A DNA stretch of 64,000 nt from Adiantum capillus-veneris (Eukaryota; Streptophyta; Polypodiopsida; Polypodiales; Pteridaceae), in assembly GCA_014529385.2 (NCBI GenBank), contig CM043967.1:6651001-6715000 (forward strand), read 5' to 3'. Position numbers and translations under genes: made by a program. The notes beneath the pieces were generated by a model. It ran no database searches. It worked only from the letters and a program-made list of their open reading frames with translations, and was not told the origin of the DNA. Position 1 is the first letter of the stretch. Each line of letters begins with the position of its first letter. Shown here piece after piece: positions 56,606 to 64,000 of the stretch.

Positions 56606-56793
56606 GTTATCAAATACATCATCTCTCTTGTACTCTGTGTTCTGATATACATCAATGAGGAAGGCAGTGTTCTATTTGTTGTAATTTGTCTTAAGTTCTG
56701 TCTTCTTGTGTTGCTGTTTGAATAATGTAAGACAGTGTGCGGGTAATCATTCCCGTAATGCTTATTGCTCCTCTATAGGCAATAGACATTACA
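56606..56793 (+). repeat. element E LTR, right part
   Basis: It continues the LTR interrupted at 43622. The end is placed at GACATTACA (56793) by the CA terminus and by the GC-richer gag leader that follows. I could not find a convincing primer site, so the edge is approximate. Confidence 0.5.
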
Positions 56794-56892
56794 TCCAGCA
56801 ACCACGATGCGCGATGGGCGACCTGCGCGATGAACATGCATGTGCACTAGGTCGTAGGGTCCTCCTGACCCGGTGGTTCCAATTGTGGGGAG

Positions 56893-57622
56893 ATGTCGGA
56901 GGAGAGGTGGTTTGGACGAATTCGTTTTTTCTACACCACAGGTGGAGGAACATGTATATCCATCATCAAGTCCGGTGCGTGGCAGATGCATTCGGCGTGT
57001 GCGGCGTACTCCACATATCCAGTCATTTCCTCTGCCATGCGTTCACCCTCACCTACCCATGTTGCTCCACCATCGTCTTCGGTAAGCAACCTTGGGGTTT
57101 CGCCGCCATTGTCTCCACCTCCTATGGTTAGTCAGCTTTTTCCAGGAGGGGGTACAGTTGGGCAAGGGACGATGGCACAACCTCAGATTAAGTATAGTCA
57201 TTTTAAAGGTCTTTTAAAGGAAGACCAGGATGCACATTTGCGACAATTCAATAAAGTGTATGAATTGAATCACCCTGGGGTGGTGATTCTTCTTCATCAA
57301 CAATCATAGTTTGAATCTACACTTTCAAGGAAAGCCGCCAAATGGTTGTCTGAATACCCTGATGATCACTTCCATATGTATGTCAAAGGATCCAGAGCGT
57401 TCTTACGATGGTTCAGAACTGTGAGGGCCATACCCAGACTCGACCCTACTCACCTCCCTCAGTCCTCCAGACCGTTCCAGGGAATGACGTAGATCTATCT
57501 GCAGGTATCCCTCCCACTTGGGACCGACACTCAGACAGGACTCCAACCTATCTCGAATGCCAACCCAAGGGGGTACATCCCTTCATTCAATGATTCTATC
57601 CGCTTCTCATAACCAATCTGTC
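56893..57622 (+). pseudogene. gag: element E gag (gypsy-type), truncated
   Basis: The 138-codon frame from MSEERWFGR holds a Pro/Ser-rich part and then QPQIKYSHFKGLLKEDQDAH and LRQFNKVYELNHPG, the entry to a gypsy-type capsid domain. After a stop at 57309 the same frame continues KAAKWLSEYPDDHFHMYVKG and RAFLRWFRTVRAI, the second half of the capsid motif. Later frames degrade. It is cut at 57622 by the LTR of element G. It lies 100 bp downstream of the E LTR, as expected for gag. The capsid packages element RNA in related elements. Confidence 0.72.
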
Positions 57623-59159
57623 TGTGACAGCCTTCCGCACCCAAAATCGTGGTCCTTAGTCTTGATTCTCTTGATCTTTAACTTGAGGATCTTCTGTTGC
57701 TTTCTTGTTCTCCCTTGGTTCATGGCGATAACCCCTTTTTCTTGACAAGCAAGCATGGAAGTTATCACTTTCCCCTAAGAAGAGGGATCTTGCAATCCTA
57801 CCTGGTCTCGCTCGTCCCTGATTACCCATTTTTATCCCACGTAGTTCTAGCTTTAACATAAAAAATTTGAAACAAAATCCGGCCATCTGACCCTTCAGAT
57901 CCGCCCACCCACCGAACCATTTCATGAAAATCCCTTCCCGAGGTAGTACTTAACTACTACAAAATCAGAAAGACAGTAGTCTTAGACATCATCAAACAAC
58001 AAGCAGCATGCAATTTTTTGCATACCCTCGTTTAGGGAAATTCATCTGGTTGTTCCCACTAGATCTTTATTTAGAAACATTTAATTCATCTTCTTTTCTT
58101 TATTTGCTATAATTAGCTTGTAACTAGTTTCCTATCTAATCATGCAACACATTTAGTTTGAACCAATTCATCTTGCCTCCCCATTCAGGCCAAGATAATC
58201 GGTTACAAGCCATCAAAATGGCAACACCTTCACAATATTTCCCAGAATTAAGTGTTTGGGAAAAGCTCATCAAGTAATTTAATCATTCCTTCCTAAGCAT
58301 TTTATTTCGAGAGGTATAGCACCATCTGGAGACAGATGCACAAGATAGCCCCTATATTCCTAGCCTTTCCAGTTCCTTTTTAAGCAATCAAGTCAAACAA
58401 ATTTCCTTAATTAAATTCACATCATACTCCCTAAATATAACCTTCTCATCCAACTATTGGCATCAGGCCATACCCAGATTATGGCCAAAAATAAAACAAA
58501 CCCATTCATCCCTTATCCCTCAGGCATGAATGACCTAGGTATAACAACTTGCCGGTTATGTTGCCCTAGCCGAAAAGGGCCAATCTCCGACAAGTTCCCC
58601 AAGAGAATCCTCTCAATGGGCCGGCCTTTCAATCAAATTGTCCCCAAGAAGATCCATCTTGGTTCCCGGTCATTTCCAGACAATCTTCAAAAGTCCTAGT
58701 TAAATCTATGTTTTGCAATGGGCTATCCCTATCACCTCTCGAGATTCCTTTTTAACTCCTAGTTGGTAATTTCTAGGTTCATTCATTTATCAACTTTAAT
58801 TCTTACTTTCTTTAATTATCTACCAGCCAAGTTTATTTAGAAAATACAAGCGAGTTTTTGCCATAGACATTTGATGGTTAATGTCTCTTCGAAAATTCCA
58901 ACTTTTTTAAAGTTCAATCCCCGTTTTGTCGATTCCCAGGTTTTTGCAATCCTTTGCCATCCATGGGGTATCTTCATGGAAGCTTGTAGAGTTTTCGGTT
59001 CAAACAACACGGAGATCAATTCCGTGAAGTTATCCACTATCTCCCCCATCCCGTATTTGCAAACAAATTTGAAATTGAAAACTTTAGAAATACTCTTCAA
59101 TACCAAAAATTGAACTACGTCTATCGAGCTTAGACAACTACTTTTTTCTTATGGTGCCT

Positions 59160-60200
59160 AGATTTCCATTTTAGGAAGCTAGAAGGTCATCCTATAATTT
59201 ATGAGTTTTCGAGCTTTCCATTAAAGCTTAAACCTAAAATACAAGGTAGTCACTAAAGCTTACACCTAAGTGCAAAGTTACCATTAATGCTTAGCTTAAG
59301 AGTGCAAATCTATCTTTGAAACTTAACTTAATGATGTATAGATACTCTCAGCACTTAATCTATTTGCGAGGTTTCCATTAAAGTTTAAACCTAAAAATGC
59401 AAGGTAGTCACTAAAGCTTACACTTAAGTGCAAAGTTACCATTAAAGCTTAGCACAAGAGCAAATCTACCTTTGAAGCTTAACTTTATGATGCATAGATA
59501 CTCTTATCACTTAACCCTAATTGCAAGGTTTCCATTAAAGCTTAAAACCTAAAAATGTCAGGTAATCACTAAAGATTACATCTAAGTGCAAAGTTACCAT
59601 TAAAGCTTAGCTTACGAGTGCAAATCTACCTTTGAAGCTTAACTTTATGATGCGTAGATACTCTTATCACTTAACCCTAATTGCAAGGTTTCCATTAAAT
59701 CTTAAAACGTAAAAATGCAAGGTAATCACTAAAGCTTACATCTAAGTGCAAAGTTACCATTAAAGCTTAACTTACGAGTGCAAATCTACCTTTGAAGATT
59801 AACTTTATGATGCATAGATACTCTTATCACTTGACCCTAATTGCAAGGTTTCCATTAAAGCTTAAAACGTAAAAATGCAAGGAAATCACTAAAGTTTACA
59901 TCTAAGTGCAAAGTTACCATTAAATCTTAGCTTACGAGTGCAAATCTACCTTTGAAGCTTAACTTTATGATGCATAGATACTCTTATCACTTGACCCTAC
60001 AAGGTTTTTATTAAAGCTTAAAATCTAAAAATGCAAGGTAGTCACTAAAGCTTACATTTGAGTGCAAAGTTACTATTAAAGCTTAGTTTATGAGTACAAA
60101 TCTACCTTTGAAGCGTAATTTAACGATGCATAACTACCATTAATACTTAACCCTAATTCCAAGGTTACCATTAAAGCTTAAACCTAAAATGATGCATATA
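59160..60200. repeat. higher-order tandem repeat, 156-160 bp units
   Basis: Unit starts (TTAAAGCTTAAA type) fall at 59221, 59378, 59535, 59695, 59855, 60011 and 60171. Each unit is built from four 32-42 bp subunits centred on AAGCTTA (a HindIII word), each with its own flanking variant. The outer units are more diverged than the central ones. Confidence 0.93.
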
Positions 60201-60585
60201 AACCTTTCTAGTAATAAAACACATGGATTAATAATCCTACTAAAAATGAAGATTACCTCCTCTAAGCAAGAGGGATGTGGGATTGAAGTCCTTCTTGAAG
60301 AGATGTGAGGCTCAAGGAGGAAGGAAAGGGATTTATGGTGAACAGGAAGGAGAGAGGAGCTTCTTCACAAAACCCTCAAGGGTTTGGCCTTCAAGAGAGG
60401 AAGAGAGTTGAGGGTTTGGCCTTCAAGAGAGGGAGAGAGCAAGAGCAAGAGCAAGGTTTAATGGAAACCTTGATTTACTTAAGCATTGTCTTGAGCATGG
60501 CAAGTATGCAAGTAGCTTAGCAATATATGTGTGTGTCCTAAAATTACAAAGAAGAGGGGATGCTTATATAGGAAATGGTGGGTGG

Positions 60586-60780
60586 AATTCTCTTCTCAAT
60601 TCCTATTGGACCCCAATTCTCTTCTCAATTCCTATTGGACACCAAATTCTCTTCTCAAATGCTATTGGACCCTATTTCTCTTCTCAAATGCTATTGGACC
60701 CCAATTCTCCTCTCAATTGCTGTTGGACCCCATTTCTCTTTTCAAATGCTATTGGACCCCAATTTTCTTCTTAGTTCTTA
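60586..60780. repeat. 31-bp tandem repeat, about six copies
   Basis: The unit is CTATTGGACCCCAATTCTC plus TTCTCAATTC or TTCTCAAATG, repeated head to tail. It produces three overlapping 76-85 codon frames in all phases, which are therefore not genes. Confidence 0.92.
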
Positions 60781-61061
60781 TCTCTTAACTTTACCTTTCA
60801 ATTAAATTAGTCCCTTTTTTCTCCTAGTTCTCGATCTAGATCAGTTCCCAAGCGGCTTTTGACAAAGAAATATAAAATAATCTTAATCTTAAAGAAAAAT
60901 ATAGGGATGACGTAATTTCTTATCTGAAATATCCTTGTCTTTTCATTCTGGAGTAAAGTCTCGTTGTCCGCATAACTTCTTTGTCCGTCTTACTTTTTCT
61001 AAATTATTTTCTAAGCTGAAAATTTTCTGAATGACTCTAGGGTTTAGGGAGGGACCTTACA

Positions 61062-61789
61062 AACTCCCCAACAAAAAGAAAGAGTTGTCCTCAGCTCAGG
61101 ACATGCTTTAGAGAGTAGACATACTCCATCCTTGGTTAACTTATGATTGAAGATTGTCAGTAACTTTAGGATATTTAGATTAAAGGACAGTGAAGCTCGT
61201 ATGGACCTTGAATAATACACTTCTCTTTCATTTTTAGTGCTGACTCAAAAGTCTTAATCATAAAGAAGTCTTAATCACTCGGGGTTACTTTAATTGTTGA
61301 ATGTGATCTTACTTAAGTAGGTTTTTTTTCTTTTTTCTTTGGTGTGATCAGATTGTGTTTCTCTTGTGAGGTCTGAAGATCATTTCTTCACTTCACTCTC
61401 TACCTAGCCTTAATATGCTTTGTGAAAATCTTACCATTCTTACCTAGACTTTAACTTTTTCCGTTTTGGGTGTTGACTCATTTGACTATTAATATCATCC
61501 AATTGATACCGTGTTCTTGATAGTTAAAGGATTTCATACCGACCTTTCAATTAATTTTGCAATATCTCCTCCCTTGTGTACCCAATTTATTTCCTCCATC
61601 CTTGTTTCTCTTTTGTCTATAGCTTACTGTCTCATCTTTCCCTTGGTAATCAGACTAGACTTGTAAAACACCATAGACGATTTGAATCTCAAAGAATTGA
61701 CTGACTAGAGATGCTTCAATTCCATAAATATGATGATTGATTACATTCGTATAAAAATTACATCAAAAGTGCCATTGATATCTTGAAGA
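61062..61789 (-). other. element G sequence between polypurine tract and integrase end
   Basis: No frame or motif that I can assign. It occupies the place of a 3' untranslated region or a decayed integrase C-terminus/chromodomain. Confidence 0.5.
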
Positions 61790-62800
61790 ATAATTATAAG
61801 TTGTTCTGAAGAACCTACCAGAAAATATGATCAAGGGTTTGGACAAAAGGGAGATATTGATTTGATTCCAAAAGGTCCACAAAATCTGAATGCAAGCTTA
61901 TGGAATTTCCCTAGCTTTAAGGAGCTGTGTTTGGGTTTGACTCTGAGAAAAACTTATTTGCCTTCGCTAAAGCTTCTAGCTGATGCGGTGAAGATCATCA
62001 TAGTTCTTCTGCCTATCACTAGCTCTCTTCAGGTTGTCTCTAATGACTAGGAACATGAAGAGTTGGGTCCGCTAATCGAAGAGGGACTAAAAATTCCTAA
62101 CCATACAAGGCTTTAAAGGGTGAAATTTCGAAGAAAACTAAATAGGGGAAGAAACTTGATCCATTGATGGGGTTGTTGGGATAAAGTATGCTCGAAGCAT
62201 ATCTTCAATGACTTAATTACCTCACTCAGTTTGACCATCAGTCTCCGGATGATAAGCTGAGCTGAGATTCAGTTGGATATCCAGAGATTGAAACATAGCT
62301 TGCCAAAACTTAGAAGTAAATTTGGCATCCCGATCACTGATGATTCTTGCAGGGATTCCATGTAATCTTACTACCTCTTTGACAATTACTTGGGCTATGT
62401 CGATGACGGTGGCTTTCTGCTTGACTGGAATTAGATGAGCCACCTTAGTGAGCTTATCTACTATGACAAAAATAGAATCATAGTTTCCAGTTGTATTTGG
62501 AAGACGAGTTACAAAGTCCATACTCAGACAATTCCCACTAAATCTGAGGAATATCTAGGGACTGAAGCTTTCTAGGTAGTAAAGAAGACCATCTGCTAAG
62601 TGTTCCCTCGGGCTCTGAGCTTGAATCTCTTGCAGAAGAGATCTAAAATAGAGGTCTACTTGAATTTCTTGTTGAAATTCCTCGGGTAAAGAAGAGCTAA
62701 GGAGTGAAATTAGTCAGGTTTGATGAGGATATGACTGCTAGTCAAGAGGTTTTTGAGTCTATTGAAGGCAGCATCTCTCCCCAGCAGAAAAAAAGAAAGA
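61790..62800 (-). pseudogene. pol (IN): element G pol remnant: RT end and integrase (chromovirus)
   Basis: The intact 99-codon core frame (62222-62521) reads MDFVTRLPNTTGNYDSIFVI, DKLTKVAHLIPVKQ, HGIPARIISDRDAKFTSKFW and SSAYHPETDGQTE, giving D, D and E of the integrase. Below it, shifted frames hold FEISPFKALYG and RQKNYDD-like segments of the core end. Above it, ESLSREHLADGLLYYL-like sequence and AFNRLKNLLTSSHILIKPD near 62730-62780 mark the N-terminal part and the RT connection. HPETDGQTE is typical of chromoviral integrases. Many stops; the upstream RT, protease and gag of G are not seen. Confidence 0.82.
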
Positions 62801-63116
62801 GATTTCCTCAATTCGAATAAAATACATAACTGATGAAGCTTCTTGGATACGTCTTGCGACTTAACTTCTTGTTAACGCTTTCAACTTGACTTCTCTCTTA
62901 AACTTCTTCATCCCCAAAAATCTGCTAATATAATATTGGAGTCATGGAAAATCTTTCTTAATAAGCTATCTTCTTGAATAAGTCATCGCATTTGTGGCTT
63001 CTTTGATATGCTACTTCCTCTTTATAAGCTGTTGGTAGTCCCTTCTTTCTCAGCACTTGTTATCCTCTTATTTTTGCGATCTTCACTCTCTTGTAACTTA
63101 GTCATTTTCTTATCTG
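62801..63116. other. unassigned AT-rich stretch
   Basis: No protein similarity or repeat is seen. The change from minus-strand G to the plus-strand gag beyond lies somewhere in here. Confidence 0.5.
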
Positions 63117-64000
63117 ATGGCGTCTTGGCAAGAAGACTTGGTTCTTCCTGTATGCATCTCTCACTTGCAGAGTGCAGATGAGGCAGTTAAAAGACACTTC
63201 TTAGAGCGATACAAATATATCCTCTTTTCTCAGCCAAATTCTTGTGTCGGCCAGGCGATATGGAAGGCATGGCAACATCTCACAAGAGTGACTCTCTGGG
63301 GTAGAGACCATTTTCGCAACAACACCCGACCTGCTATGGTTACAGAGGCTCTAAGACTTGGCCCTCGATACTACTACATCAAAAGGACACGAGATCGTGG
63401 GTTCTCCGCAAGGTTGTTCTTGCTTGTGCAGTTTATCCCCCATTCCAAGATTTGTCTTGATACCATCTGGAGTCTTCCTGTTAGAGGTCCTTCAAGAACG
63501 AAAAGACGGTCCCTCAGCATCTGGAAAAGCTTCGTACGTTGTGTCAAAAGTCGTTGCCAGTAGAGGACTATGTTGCCAAATTCCGGATGCTTTTCCAACG
63601 GGTACCTCAGGCACAAAGGCCGGCAGCCGAGGTGTTGAATGATTATTTTCTGCGCGGACTTAATAAGGATCTTAGAACTACTATGGCAACAGTGGATAAG
63701 GTAACTACTCCACTGGATAATGTAATTGCCAGAGCTGTTGTCGTAGGAAATGCTTTGGAGGATATGGAATCCCCAAAGAAATCAAAGAAAAAAGAGCGGA
63801 AGAAATCTCATCATAAGTCTTAGGAAAGTGGTAGTGATAGTTCGGAGTCGGCGCGACTATAGAATCAGATTCCTCAGTCTCAGGCAGCAACGATCAGGGA
63901 AAGAATCCGAGAAGGCACCTCGGAGAAAATCCTAGTGTCAAGGGAAAGGTGTTCCATCCGGCTCATCAGAATCTGTTGCGGTGGTTAAAAGTCTGAAGGA
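63117..64000 (+). pseudogene. gag: element H gag, partial at window edge
   Basis: A 148-codon frame (63117-63563) leads in. In a shifted frame from 63539 come VEDYVAKFRMLFQRVPQAQR and LNDYFLRGLNKDLRTTMATV, the usual second half of a gypsy-type gag capsid, then a Lys/Ser-rich basic tail (ESPKKSKKKERKKSHHKS). The shift near 63540 and the stop at 63821 disable it. It continues past the window. It may be an independent element or the far side of a nest; its plus orientation differs from G. Confidence 0.65.

Larger units (their letters stand above)
57623..61061 (-). repeat. long LTR (3.4 kb) of element G
   Basis: The plus-strand ends are TGTGACAGCC and GACCTTACA. The bases after 61061, AACTCCCCAACAAAAAG, read as a polypurine-like tract on the minus strand, and G's integrase lies beyond in minus orientation. 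Very long LTRs are usual for Tekay/Del-type chromoviruses. It contains two tandem-repeat blocks (59160-60200 and 60586-60780). No gene is seen within it; the 57650-59150 part is plain AT-rich sequence. Confidence 0.75.

Noticed and set aside
60529-60805. Three 76-85 codon ORFs in all plus-strand phases
   Set aside because: A 31-bp repeat without stops gives open frames in every phase; not genes.

Overview
This 64 kb window is a nested retrotransposon cluster from a land plant nuclear genome. Three things point to plants: Ty3/gypsy elements of both chromoviral and non-chromoviral (OTA-like) type, a Ty1/copia element with plant-type RT and RNase H, and a non-coding LTR element with an Athila/Tat-type primer binding site. 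A large-genome, non-flowering vascular plant (fern or gymnosperm) is my guess, but nothing here settles it. I see no convincing single-copy host gene, no tRNA or rRNA gene and no CRISPR array. Almost all coding sequence is decayed; the best preserved frame is the copia RT/RNase H (47157-48866, minus).

Layout, with my own letters for the elements. 1-1796: AT-rich flank with microsatellites and one doubtful ORF. Element A (plus, chromovirus-like gag, PR, RT; 1797-2610 and 13590-14795) is split by element B (minus, 2611-13589), which has a near-perfect 5-bp target duplication. Element C (minus) supplies an LTR (about 14820-16072) and an ORF3-like tail (16073-17050). Element D (plus gypsy remnant) follows to 19527. 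Element E (plus) is an LTR (19528-19722; second copy 43428-43622 plus 56606-56793) followed by gag (56893-57622). Element L is a LARD: 43623-56600 complete, 19723-22253 partial. Element F (minus, 22254-38953) is the most complete relative of B. Inside L lie a TTAA-flanked DNA transposon T (46206-49825), copia K inside T (46860-49135), and a solo LTR of F (51268-52203). Element G (minus chromovirus, LTR 57623-61061) and a plus-strand gag (63117-64000) close the window.

The most interesting system is the B/F family. In coding order F carries: a gag with a long N-terminal extension and two CX2CX3HX4C knuckles; a normal aspartic protease; RT/RNase H; integrase; a second retropepsin-like domain after the integrase; a K/Q-rich domain with repeated W-x-P-K motifs; a 2.8 kb spacer holding four 24-bp palindromes at 284/285/285 bp spacing; and a separate roughly 1,100-codon ORF3 with a basic start, a proline-rich hinge and a long coiled coil. 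B shows the same plan and the same palindrome spacing but has lost its 5' half. C carries a diverged version of the ORF3 C-terminus, so ORF3 belongs to more than one lineage.

Two structural events overlay this. First, 16121-23189 and 38954-52203 are copies of one segment. The simplest history is a tandem duplication whose right breakpoint lay in F's gag leader, followed by collapse of the second F copy to a solo LTR. Second, L carries an inverted extra LTR at its 3' end, forming a 1.67 kb palindrome that is nevertheless inside the TTCAT target duplication. The same palindrome has collapsed to 187 bp in the other copy. The nest D > E > L > T > K is five levels deep.
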